Source: Streptomyces olivaceus (GTDB taxonomy: Bacteria > Actinomycetota > Actinomycetes > Streptomycetales > Streptomycetaceae). From it: a DNA stretch of 28,318 bases. Of the stretch, positions 8,373-15,788 are shown one piece after another. Each line of letters begins with the position of its first letter. Position 1 is the first letter of the stretch. The notes beneath the pieces were generated by a model. The model did no database searches and was not told the DNA's origin. It saw only the letters and a program-made list of their open reading frames with translations. The DNA is taken from the NCBI RefSeq assembly GCF_000721235.1, contig NZ_JOFH01000063.1, positions 1-28,318 of the forward strand. Reading direction: 5' to 3'. The position numbers and the translations under genes were made by a program.

Positions 8373-8872
8373 TTGTCGATCGCGTCCCCCTGCCGCTCCG
8401 CCGGGTGCTCGCTGACGGCGTGGATCAGGCCGCACAGGAGCTTGAGCAGGTTTTCGCCGGTGAGGGCAGGGGCAGGGCGGATGCGTGCGAGCAGGTGGGA
8501 GGTGACTTCGACCAGCTCTCCCTTGGCCCGGTGCAGCGAGTCCGTCTCGTCGGACCCGGTGATCAGAACGTCGGTGAGGCCCGGTTGCGCCAGGGCCGTC
8601 AGGAGCGCCGTGCGGAGGAAGTCAACGAGCGCCTTGGCGGGATCGGGGTGTCCGCCGGCTGCGGCCGCCGCATCGACGAGCTCTCGGACCGCCTCTTCCA
8701 GGACGGACTCCAGCATGGCCCGCTGCGTGGGGAAGACCCGGTAGACCGTCCCGACCCCCACGCCCGCCCTGCGCGCGAGCTCGTTGAGGGTGAGCGCGAT
8801 CTCTCCGCCGATGACGGCGCCGCGGGCCTCATCGAAGATCCTCTGCCTGTTGCGTGCGGCATCCGACCTCAT
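8330..8872 (-). CDS. TetR family transcriptional regulator
   Basis: 180-residue TetR-type repressor. The HTH (about residues 8-52) is clear: RNRQRIFDEARGAVIGGEIA then LTLNELARRAGVGVGTVYRVF. The C-terminal half resembles the SbtR-like group (about 75-175), with GENLLKLLCGLIHAVSEHPAE. Start ATG at 8872. It is divergent from the alpha/beta hydrolase at 8966 across a 93-base gap with a short palindrome, so that hydrolase is its likely target. Its 3' end overlaps the orphan start on the other strand. Confidence 0.9.
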   Translation of the reverse strand: MRSDAARNRQRIFDEARGAVIGGEIALTLNELARRAGVGVGTVYRVFPTQRAMLESVLEEAVRELVDAAAAAGGHPDPAKALVDFLRTALLTALAQPGLTDVLITGSDETDSLHRAKGELVEVTSHLLARIRPAPALTGENLLKLLCGLIHAVSEHPAERQGDAIDNYLDILRAGIAPTL

Positions 8873-8897
8873 GATCCCTCCTTCGCATACCTATGTG

Positions 8898-8908
8898 GAT
8901 AGCCTATC
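8898..8908. promoter_or_regulatory. Possible operator between tetR and hydrolase
   Basis: GATAGCCTATC, an 11-bp perfect palindrome with 5-bp arms, in the divergent gap 26 bases from the tetR start. Related CTAT and GATA motifs repeat on both sides (8890-8935). Confidence 0.45.
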
Positions 8909-8965
8909 AGGTTGGTGCTACGGTTAAGTCGATAACGAATCCACTTCACTTCGTCAGGAGCGGTC

Positions 8966-9712
8966 ATGACCGTTGTGTTCATCCATGGAGTACCGGAGAC
9001 GCCCTCCGTCTGGAACGACCTCCGGGGGCGGATCGACCGCCCCACCACGGCCCTGCGGCTGCCCGGATTCGGCAGCCCTCGCCCGGCCCACCTGGACGGC
9101 AAGGAGGCGTACGCCGTCTGGCTTGCGAACGAGCTGCGCGCCCTCGGTGAGCCCGTCGATCTCGTGGGCCACGACTGGGGCGCGCATCTGGTGATGCGGA
9201 TCGTCTCCGCCTACGACGTTCCGGTCCGCAGCTGGGTGTCCGACGTCGCACACGGCTGGCACCCCGACTATCAGTGGCACGAGGCGGCCACCCTCTTCCA
9301 GAAGACCCCGGAGGGCGAGGAGCTGCTCGCGTCGCTGCGCACCCAGACCCCCGGCAGCCCCAGCTTCGGCGACTTCCTCCGCCCCCGGGGGATGAGCGCC
9401 GAACTGGCGGCAGAAGTCGACACCATCCACGACGAGGAGATGAGCACGGCCATCCTGACGCTCTACCGCTCGGCCTGGCCCAACTTCCACGCCGACTGGG
9501 GCAAGGACTTCGACCGCCCCGCTCCCGCGCCGGGACTCGTCCTGATCCCGACCGGCGACCCTATGGCACAGCCCGCGATGGACCTGGACATGGCCGCGCG
9601 AACCGGAGCACAGGCAGTGGAACTGGACCACCTCACCCACTACTGGATGCTCCAGGACCCTGACCGGGGCGCGGAGGTACTCAACCGATTCTGGGACTCC
9701 CTGCCCGCCTGA
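8966..9712 (+). CDS. Alpha/beta hydrolase with Asp nucleophile (epoxide hydrolase/haloalkane dehalogenase-like)
   Basis: 248-residue alpha/beta hydrolase. The oxyanion motif HGVPET (residues 7-12) and the nucleophile elbow VDLVGHDWGAHL place Asp, not Ser, at the nucleophile position, as in epoxide hydrolases and haloalkane dehalogenases. The catalytic His is in ELDHLTHYWM near the C-terminus. Lid-domain tyrosines or tryptophans that would settle epoxide versus halide chemistry cannot be assigned by eye. Start ATG at 8966 follows CAGGAGCGGTC. It is probably controlled by the divergent TetR and may serve detoxification of a small hydrophobic compound (inference). Confidence 0.85.
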   Translation: MTVVFIHGVPETPSVWNDLRGRIDRPTTALRLPGFGSPRPAHLDGKEAYAVWLANELRALGEPVDLVGHDWGAHLVMRIVSAYDVPVRSWVSDVAHGWHPDYQWHEAATLFQKTPEGEELLASLRTQTPGSPSFGDFLRPRGMSAELAAEVDTIHDEEMSTAILTLYRSAWPNFHADWGKDFDRPAPAPGLVLIPTGDPMAQPAMDLDMAARTGAQAVELDHLTHYWMLQDPDRGAEVLNRFWDSLPA

Positions 9713-9715
9713 AAT

Positions 9716-9809
9716 CCGGTACCGGTGGGCGACCTCCTCGCGGTGATGAGGTCGCTTGCACGTGAGGGCATGGCCATGATGACGGTGACTCGCAAGATGT
9801 TCATTCAGT
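9716..9809 (+). pseudogene. Fragment of amino-acid ABC transporter ATPase
   Basis: The translation VGDLLAVMRSLAREGMAMMT, then VTRKM, matches the segment just before and through the H-loop of GlnQ/GluA-type polar amino-acid importers (family pattern VGEVL-VM-LA-EGMTM-VVTHEM). The H-loop His is replaced by Arg. Only about 30 codons remain, starting right after the alpha/beta hydrolase stop and ending at the apparent edge of the IS5-family element, so this is a scar of a transporter gene lost by IS insertion and deletion. Confidence 0.6.
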
Positions 9810-10763
9810 CCCGTGCAAGCTGAAGTAGCTGGTCACGGGGCTGGTGTGCGTGGGCATCGGGATGCTCGTGCTGGTCGTCGGCGGGTGACTTTGGTGAAGA
9901 TCGTCGATCATCGGGCGACTTCGCGGTTCGTGAGGACCAACAGGGCCCGGACCAGGACGGTCGCCCAAGAGGGGTCGGTGCGTACCTTGCAGAGGACGCG
10001 CCAGTTCTTGAGGTGGGCGAAGCCGTGCTCGACGGGTGCCCGGACGGCCGCCAGTGCCGTGTTGGACAGCTTCTGGCCTCGTGTCAAGGGCCGGTTCCGG
10101 GCGGCCTTGTAGCCGGTGATCACCGCAGGGTCGGCGTCGGGGCCGCCGTCGTCGAGGCCGATGAATCCCAGGTCGGCGATGGCTCCGAGTCCGACTTCCC
10201 GCAGTTTTTGGGTGAGCTGGTCGTGTCGACAGGCGGTGATCTCCGAGGTGCGCCCGGGGCGGGCCGCCGAGATCCACAGCAGTCGGCCCCGGTCGTCGGT
10301 GAGCGCGATCACGAGCAGGCCGTGGCATTTGTTCTTGCCGGAGTAGTTCTTCCGGTTTTCCTTCCCGGTTCTGCGCCGGGTGCGGATCACAGATCCGTCC
10401 AGCAGTACGATGCCGCCGCCCATTCGGGCGATCTTCTTCAGTGCCCGGTCCAGGCGTGGGGCACGGGCGGCGAGCAGGCCGATGACCTCGCGGACCCACC
10501 GGGTAACGGTGGTGCGGTGTACTCCGTTGCCGCCGGCCATGTCGCCGGGCCGCTGGTCACAGCGCAGCACTGCCAGCACGATGGTGGCGATCTTCCCTGC
10601 GGGCAGGGCGCGCCACCTGGAGCCGATCTTCTTGAGGTGGCCGCGTATCAGGTCGGCGAGCCAGTTCAGGGTGGCGGTGTAGACGAGGCCGTCAGGGCCT
10701 TCGACGCAATTGTTGTTTTCGTCACACAAACTCAACTGCCTTCGGGGGCCCGTCAGTTACGGG
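9810..10763 (-). mobile_element. IS5-family insertion sequence
   Basis: The transposase gene at 9908-10735 sits between candidate terminal repeats. Reading inward, the left end (9810) begins CCCGTGCAAGCTGA and the right end (10763) begins CCCGTAACTGA, which align with small gaps. Homology of the ABC ATPase scrap stops at the left boundary. No target-site duplication could be recognised, so the ends are tentative. Confidence 0.5.
9908..10735 (-). CDS. IS5-family DDE transposase (DDE_Tnp_4/HARBI1-like)
   Basis: 275-residue transposase, apparently intact. An N-terminal helix-turn-helix region covers about residues 25-90 (MAGGNGVHRTTVTRWVREV). The DDE domain follows: first Asp in GIVLLDGSVIRTRRR, second Asp in AIADLGFIGLDD, Glu in APVEHGFAHLKNWR. 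KNYSGKNKCHGLLVIALTDD is the usual core strand region. The start is TTG at 10735 (LSLCDENNNC). The N-terminal residues before TLNWLADLIRGHLKKIG look shorter than in relatives, so a few residues may have been lost, but all catalytic positions are present. Confidence 0.9.
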   Translation of the reverse strand: MSLCDENNNCVEGPDGLVYTATLNWLADLIRGHLKKIGSRWRALPAGKIATIVLAVLRCDQRPGDMAGGNGVHRTTVTRWVREVIGLLAARAPRLDRALKKIARMGGGIVLLDGSVIRTRRRTGKENRKNYSGKNKCHGLLVIALTDDRGRLLWISAARPGRTSEITACRHDQLTQKLREVGLGAIADLGFIGLDDGGPDADPAVITGYKAARNRPLTRGQKLSNTALAAVRAPVEHGFAHLKNWRVLCKVRTDPSWATVLVRALLVLTNREVAR

Positions 10764-10777
10764 CGCGCCCCGCGTGA

Positions 10778-11227
10778 CTACGGACGTGCCGTGAACCGCC
10801 CGTCGCCCCGCTTGTGCAGCCAGCCACGGTCGGCGAGCTTGGTCATCTTCGCCCGCAGCGGCTCCAGCTTGCCGCGCACCGAGGCGTCCAGTCCCAGCCG
10901 CTCGCCGACCGCCCTGACCTGCACCGGGCCGTCGGCCTCCCGCACGATCGCCAGAATCTTGCGGTAGTCGCCGGGCAGCGCGCCCTCATAGGCCGCGTCG
11001 CTGCGGTGCGGGATGAGCAGCACCGCCCGCCCGGCCACCTGCACCGATACCGGAGCGGCAGCCTCGGCGTCCGCCTGGACCTGCTCGGCCAGGCGGTTTA
11101 ACACCCGCTCCGCGATCGCCAGCTCGTCCCGCTCGACCTGGACCTCCTGAAGCTGCTTGGTCAACTCCTCGGTGAGGGCGTCCAGTTCGCTCCGGCGGGC
11201 GGTGATCCACTGCCGCTCCTGCATCAC
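10778..11227 (-). CDS. Coiled-coil and winged-helix protein, function unknown
   Basis: 149-residue protein. Residues 1-60 are a highly charged helix likely to form a coiled coil (LDALTEELTKQLQEVQVERD). Residues 75-149 look like a winged helix: YRKILAIVREADGPVQVRAV, GERLGLDASVRGKLEPLRAK, TKLADRGWLHKRGDGRF. Similar proteins occur in several copies in Streptomyces genomes, often beside insertion sequences, as here (15 bases from the IS5-type element end). The GTG at 11227 is preceded by GGGAGGG with a 5-base spacer; the next codon is ATG. It might bind DNA as a dimer, but no target is evident. Confidence 0.65.
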   Translation of the reverse strand: MMQERQWITARRSELDALTEELTKQLQEVQVERDELAIAERVLNRLAEQVQADAEAAAPVSVQVAGRAVLLIPHRSDAAYEGALPGDYRKILAIVREADGPVQVRAVGERLGLDASVRGKLEPLRAKMTKLADRGWLHKRGDGRFTARP

Positions 11228-11417
11228 CCGCGCCCTCCCGCGTTCTCACGGCGTGCCGACCTGCTGACGGATCGTAGGCGGGGGCCGGTCGTGGGCGCAG
11301 CCGAACCCGGCATCCCGCCGGAGCCGGACCTGCCCGACGATCTACGCCATGGTCATCGGCCGCCGACCGGGATGAGTACCCAACCCGCCATTCACACCAG
11401 ACCCGTGACATGCAACT

Positions 11418-12326
11418 TCATGATGCACACCACTCAGTGAGAATTGCCTGAAGGCGCGTTCGGCATTCGGCCACGAAGGCGGGGAAGGTGTTCCAGTAAT
11501 AGGAGATTCCACTGACGCCCACCGCGATGGCCCAGGCTCGGGCACGGGTCCAGGTCAAATCGTCGAGGCTCAAGGCGTCCCAGTAGGCCAGTCGTGCCTC
11601 TGGTGGCAGGTCCCAGAGCGTGGAGTGCTCGGCATCGGGAAAGCCGACCGAGAGTCCTCCGAAGTCGATGACTGCGTGGAGCTTGCCTTCTCGGACCAAG
11701 AGGTTGGTCGGCTTGAGGTCACCGTGGAGCCGCACGTGAGACCCGGAGGGCTCGGGCAGTGCGAGCCCGGCTCGCCACAACTGCTCCAGGGTGTCGACGT
11801 CGAGCTCAGCGCCCAAGATGGTTCGGCAATCGTTGAGACACCGGCTGATCCACTCTCCGCATGGGGCCAGGCTACCTCCGCGGTACCAGCTGAGGCCGTT
11901 CGCGCGAGTCGCTCCCATGAGGTCGATGTGGTGGAGCTCCCTCACGACCGCCGCGAGGTCCGCTCCGAAGGCAGCCCAATTCCGGATGGTGCCCGGCCCG
12001 GCTTCGTCACCGTCAATCCAGCGATACACCGACCAGACCATAGGAAAGGCATCGGTGGGCATCCCGGCGTGGAGGGGTTCGGGAACCGGACATGAAAGAT
12101 GGGGCGCCAGGCGAGGAAGCCATTCCTGTTCCTTCTGTACGGACTGTCCGTTGTCGGCGGTTCTTGGGAGTCGCACGAGAAGGTCATCGCCAAGTCGGTA
12201 CATGGTGTTGTCCGTACCTGCGCCTGCGGGCGACAACGGGAGGTCCGCCCACTCTGGGCGCTGTGTCTTCAGCAGTGATCGAACCAGAGTCTCGTCGACT
12301 GGGATCTCATTCTCGTGAAGCGTCAC
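11418..12326 (-). CDS. Phosphotransferase of the APH family
   Basis: 302-residue kinase of the aminoglycoside/choline phosphotransferase fold. The N-lobe has AGAGTDNTMYRLGDDLLVRL. The catalytic loop is HVRLHGDLKPTNLLV, with catalytic Asp in HGDL and the metal-binding Asn. The metal Asp is in AVIDFGGLSVGFPDAE. The C-terminal part (WDALSLDDLTWTRARAWAIA) fits a substrate-binding helical lobe. Proteins of this type phosphorylate aminoglycosides, macrolides or primary metabolites; the substrate cannot be read from sequence. The start is set at GTG 12326 because the reading frame upstream, to 12536, loses family similarity; no strong Shine-Dalgarno is visible, so this start is uncertain. Confidence 0.82.
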   Translation of the reverse strand: MTLHENEIPVDETLVRSLLKTQRPEWADLPLSPAGAGTDNTMYRLGDDLLVRLPRTADNGQSVQKEQEWLPRLAPHLSCPVPEPLHAGMPTDAFPMVWSVYRWIDGDEAGPGTIRNWAAFGADLAAVVRELHHIDLMGATRANGLSWYRGGSLAPCGEWISRCLNDCRTILGAELDVDTLEQLWRAGLALPEPSGSHVRLHGDLKPTNLLVREGKLHAVIDFGGLSVGFPDAEHSTLWDLPPEARLAYWDALSLDDLTWTRARAWAIAVGVSGISYYWNTFPAFVAECRTRLQAILTEWCAS

Positions 12327-12565
12327 ATCGGAAGTTTCGTCGCTGGATGGAACGAAAGCTAGTGACTTTCGACAGCCCAGCCGTGGGCAGGTTCGCTGAG
12401 GCGCGGACCTGGAGGCAGCGCAGGCCGCAGGGCGATTCAGTGAGATTCCGGCTCCGGGACCGTTGGAACCTGTGGCGCGAGACGGAACATCCGCAAGCAT
12501 CCCTGCCGCGTCGCGTACGGATTGGCAACACATCATCCCAGCTCAGGGCCGACCCGGTCACGTCC

Positions 12566-13459
12566 ATGGTCGGTAAATACGACGACCGCGGCGAGTACCT
12601 GCTCCACCTCCGCGACTACTTCCCCGGTCAGATCTGGGAACCAGGCATGTGGTCCCTGCTCGGCGGCGGCCGAGAGCCCCAGGACGCCACCCTGGAACAC
12701 ACCGTGCGGCGCGAACTGGCCGAGGAAGCCGGCCTCGATCTCGCCGGCCTGTCCCCGTTCGCCACCGAGTACGCCTCCCACGACGACGGCACGACCGTAC
12801 CCATCGCCGTCTACGCAGGCCGCTGGAACGGCGACCCGCGCGAACTCCACCTGACCGAAGGAGTAATGCTCGCCTGGTTCGCCCCCGACGACCTCCACCG
12901 CCTGCGCATCGCGGACACGACCAGCGCCCTCGTACGGCGCCACGCCGCCGGCCTCCCGCCGATGCAGAGCGGACCCGCGCCCGCGCCCGAGGAACATCGT
13001 CCACCGTCACCGCACGGCACGGTCCCCCACATCATCGGCGTCCACCTCTACCTGGAACGCCCCGACGGGACGGTGCTGCTCGGGCTGCGCCACCCCGACT
13101 CCGCGTTCGCGCCGTCCACCTGGCACGTCCTGGCCGGCCACTGCGAGCAGGAGAACGCCATCGACTGCCTGATCAGGGAAGCGATGGAGGAAGCCGGGCT
13201 GCACATCGAGCGCCGGGACGTAGAACTCGTCCATGTCGTCCACCACATCGGTCAGCCCAGGAACCCGCCCCGCATGGCCCTGTTCTTCCGCGCCCGTACC
13301 TGGGGCGGCGAGCCGGTGCTGCGCGAGCCGGACAAGTGCACCCAGTGGAAGTTCTGGGATCCCGCCGCCCTTCCCGACGACCTCGTTTCCTATACCCGCC
13401 TGGCCATCACGAAGATCCAGAACGGCGAGCCGTACAGCGAGACGGGCTGGCCCGCATGA
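12566..13459 (+). CDS. Tandem Nudix hydrolase
   Basis: 297-residue protein with two complete Nudix domains. First Nudix box: GGGREPQDATLEHTVRRELA followed by EEAGLDL (about residues 33-60). Second Nudix box: GHCEQENAIDCLIREAMEEA followed by GL (about 195-216), preceded by VIGVHLYLE-type strand residues. Both boxes keep the RExxEE metal-binding core, so both could hydrolyse nucleoside diphosphate-linked substrates. Start choice: ATG at 12566; GTG at 12440 with AGGG upstream and ATG at 12347 are in frame, but codon bias becomes typical only from about 12540. The first strand of domain 1 is short with this start. The stop overlaps the next gene as ATGA, implying translational coupling with the kinase-VanX gene. 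Confidence 0.85.
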   Translation: MVGKYDDRGEYLLHLRDYFPGQIWEPGMWSLLGGGREPQDATLEHTVRRELAEEAGLDLAGLSPFATEYASHDDGTTVPIAVYAGRWNGDPRELHLTEGVMLAWFAPDDLHRLRIADTTSALVRRHAAGLPPMQSGPAPAPEEHRPPSPHGTVPHIIGVHLYLERPDGTVLLGLRHPDSAFAPSTWHVLAGHCEQENAIDCLIREAMEEAGLHIERRDVELVHVVHHIGQPRNPPRMALFFRARTWGGEPVLREPDKCTQWKFWDPAALPDDLVSYTRLAITKIQNGEPYSETGWPA

Positions 13460-14745
13460 CCCGCCCCCCGAGCGACACACCTCACCTTGCGCCCGCCACG
13501 ACGGCGACCGGCCGTCACGACACCCGCCTCGTGGTGATCCGCGGGAACTCGGCGTCAGGCAAGTCCAGCGTGGCCCAGGGCCTGCGAGATCACTACGGCC
13601 GCGGTATCGCGATCGTGGGCCAGGACGTGATCCGCCGGGACGTGCTCAGGGAACACGACACCGCACGCGGCGCCAACATCGCCATGCTGGGCAGTATCGC
13701 TCGCGAAGCCCTGGACGCCGGCTTCCACGTGGTGCTCGAAGGGATTCTGTACGCCGACCGCTACAGCCACATGATCACGTCTCTGGTACGGGACCATCGC
13801 GGCTCCTCCCACTGCTACTACCTGGACGTGCCGCTGGAGGCGACGTTGGTCCGGCACGCCTCGAAGGCGGATGCCGCGTACCTGGAGCATGTCACCGACG
13901 CCCATCTCACTTCCTGGTACCGCGAGCTGGATCTGCTGCCCGACGGCCTGGAGACCGTGATCCCGGCCGACAGCACGTTGCGGGACACCATCGCGCGCAT
14001 CCTGCGCGAGACCGACCTGGCCTGTGCCTCCCCCGTCCCGTCACCGCGGTGCACGTCGTCCCAGGGAGATGCGGTGAACCCTCCGGTGTTGATGTCCGAT
14101 CCGCGGGTCGCCGCGATCCCGGTGCACGAGTGCGGGGAACCCCTCGTCGACGTGCGAAACCACGGCTTCCGCGTCGACCCCCGTAAGCAAGATCCTCTGG
14201 GTGCGTTCGCCCACGTCCGCGAGGGTGTCCTGGCCCGCCTGCAGCAGGCCCGCTCGCTCCTGCCCGTCGGCACCGATCTCCTGTTCATCGAGGGTTACCG
14301 GCCGCTCGCACTCCAGGAGCGCTACTTCACCGAGTACCGCGACGAGCTGGCCGCCACCCACCCTGACTGGACCGCCGAGGAGCTGCACCAGAACGCCAGC
14401 CGGTACGTGTCACCACCGGAGATCGCACCCCACTCCGCGGGCGCGGCCGTGGACGTGACCCTCGTCGACCAGGACGGCCGTGAACTGGACCTCGGCACCC
14501 GCGTCAACGCCTCCCCGGAGGAAAGCCACGGGGCCTGTTTCATGCACGCCACGAACATCAGCGACCGTGCGCGCCACCACCGCACGCTGCTGCTCAATGC
14601 GATGGAGAGCGCCGACTTCACGAACTACGGGACCGAGTTCTGGCACTTCTCGGCAGCGGACCGGTACCACGCGCTGATGCGGCGGGAACCGCACGCTCGC
14701 TACGGACCGATCCACCAGGCCCAGCCCGCCGACAGCGCGACATAG
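13456..14745 (+). CDS. Fusion of P-loop kinase and VanX-like D-Ala-D-Ala dipeptidase
   Basis: 429-residue two-domain protein. Residues 24-195 form a P-loop kinase of the zeta toxin/AAA_33 kind: Walker A GNSASGKS (30-37), IVGQDVIRRDVL, VVLEGILYADRY, and a C-terminal lid-like helix. Residues 207-429 form an M15D dipeptidase like VanX: IEGYRPLALQERYF (substrate Arg), HSAGAAVD with zinc His326 and Asp333, and EFWHFS with Glu394 and zinc His397; these spacings equal those in VanX (His116/Asp123, Glu181/His184). Start ATG at 13456 overlaps the preceding stop (ATGA). At the domain border an AGGGAG and GTG (14074) could start a free dipeptidase. The kinase substrate is unknown; zeta toxins phosphorylate UDP-N-acetylglucosamine, which would fit a cell-wall theme (inference). 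Confidence 0.85.
   Translation: MTRPPSDTPHLAPATTATGRHDTRLVVIRGNSASGKSSVAQGLRDHYGRGIAIVGQDVIRRDVLREHDTARGANIAMLGSIAREALDAGFHVVLEGILYADRYSHMITSLVRDHRGSSHCYYLDVPLEATLVRHASKADAAYLEHVTDAHLTSWYRELDLLPDGLETVIPADSTLRDTIARILRETDLACASPVPSPRCTSSQGDAVNPPVLMSDPRVAAIPVHECGEPLVDVRNHGFRVDPRKQDPLGAFAHVREGVLARLQQARSLLPVGTDLLFIEGYRPLALQERYFTEYRDELAATHPDWTAEELHQNASRYVSPPEIAPHSAGAAVDVTLVDQDGRELDLGTRVNASPEESHGACFMHATNISDRARHHRTLLLNAMESADFTNYGTEFWHFSAADRYHALMRREPHARYGPIHQAQPADSAT
14063..14076 (+). promoter_or_regulatory. Internal ribosome binding site before the VanX-like domain
   Basis: AGGGAG (14063-14068), 5-base spacer, then GTG at 14074, in frame with the upstream kinase. A free 223-residue dipeptidase beginning VNPPVLMSDPRVAAIPVHE would have normal family length. 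Confidence 0.6.
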
Positions 14746-14821
14746 GAGCGCGGCCCCACACCCTGGCCCGGTTTCGACTCCCGGACCGGCAACAAGTGGA
14801 AAGCATCGAACGGAGACACCT

Positions 14822-15724
14822 GTGCCTGACGACACCCGACGGACGATCCCGGCCATCCCGAGCCCGACGGGCGGAGACGGACCGCGGGAGCACCACATGC
14901 ACCTGCTCGGGCGGTACTACCGCCAAGTGGAGGCGGGCCGCAAGACGATCGAGGTCAGGACGGCCACCCCGAACAAGCGGGCCGTCGCCGTCGGCGACAC
15001 CGTCGTCTTCCACGACCGGGACACCGGCCGGGAACTCGACGTCACCGTGCACCGGGTCGCTGCGTACCCGTCCTTCAAGGACCTGCTCGGCTCGGAGGAC
15101 CCCGCGCGCATCGACTCGGACGGACCGCCCGGGGAACTGCTTGTCGCCCTCCGCAGCATCTACCCGCCCGCCAAGGAGGCGCTCGGCGTGCTCGCCTTCG
15201 CGTTCGACCACCGCCCTGCCCGGCCCGGGCGCCCCATGCCGATGACGGCCGAGGAGTACGCGCGGACTGTCCCCCACCACACCGTCTACGGCTGCCTGTA
15301 CATCCGCGACGAACATGACCGGCCGGTCCAGCTCCGCTCGGTCTACGGCTCGAGACTCTGGCAGTTCCCGGGCGGCAACCTGGACGCCCTGGGCGAGGAC
15401 CCGCTGCAGACCGCCCAGCGTGAAGCGGTCGAGGAAACCGGCCTCGAACTCGGTCTGGGGACGCCGAAGCTGCTCCTGACGCACTTTCTTCACGCCGGGC
15501 CCCGTCTGCCGCTGAACAAGGTGGGGTTCATCTTCGACGGAGGCCAGTTGACCGCCGGCCGGCTCGACCGGATCCGACTCGATCCCGCAGAGCACGACAT
15601 GTGGGCCGTCCACGACCTCGCGACCTGGCAGGAGCTGATGGCCCCGCGTGCCTTCGCCCGCCTCGACGCCGTCGAACGAGCCCGACGCGGCGAGGGACCC
15701 GCCTACCTGATCACGCACACCTGA
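14822..15724 (+). CDS. ASCH domain-Nudix hydrolase fusion
   Basis: 300-residue protein. Residues 25-125 form an ASCH domain, an RNA-binding or nucleotide-modification fold: MHLLGRYYRQVEAGRKTIEV, with the typical KTIEVR and VGDTVVFHDRDTGREL elements. Residues 145-290 form a Nudix domain with box GNLDALGEDPLQTAQREAVE followed by ETGLEL. The GTG at 14822 follows GGAG with an 8-base spacer; 76 bases separate it from the kinase-VanX gene, so it is likely in the same transcription unit. ASCH proteins include cytidine-derivative amidohydrolases and RNA binders, so together with Nudix the enzyme might clear or edit a modified nucleotide (inference). Confidence 0.85.
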   Translation: MPDDTRRTIPAIPSPTGGDGPREHHMHLLGRYYRQVEAGRKTIEVRTATPNKRAVAVGDTVVFHDRDTGRELDVTVHRVAAYPSFKDLLGSEDPARIDSDGPPGELLVALRSIYPPAKEALGVLAFAFDHRPARPGRPMPMTAEEYARTVPHHTVYGCLYIRDEHDRPVQLRSVYGSRLWQFPGGNLDALGEDPLQTAQREAVEETGLELGLGTPKLLLTHFLHAGPRLPLNKVGFIFDGGQLTAGRLDRIRLDPAEHDMWAVHDLATWQELMAPRAFARLDAVERARRGEGPAYLITHT

Positions 15725-15753
15725 TCCTCAGCACCCACACCCAGGAGGCAACC

Positions 15754-15788
15754 ATGTCCGCCGAGGACACCAACACCCGGGCCTGGCA
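15754..15788 (+). repeat. Direct repeat copy 1 (5' end of the double methyltransferase gene)
   Basis: 35 bases beginning at the ATG encode MSAEDTNTRAW. A second copy at 17749-17783, just after the same gene, matches at 33 of 35 positions. Similarity does not continue into flanking DNA on either side. Confidence 0.7.
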
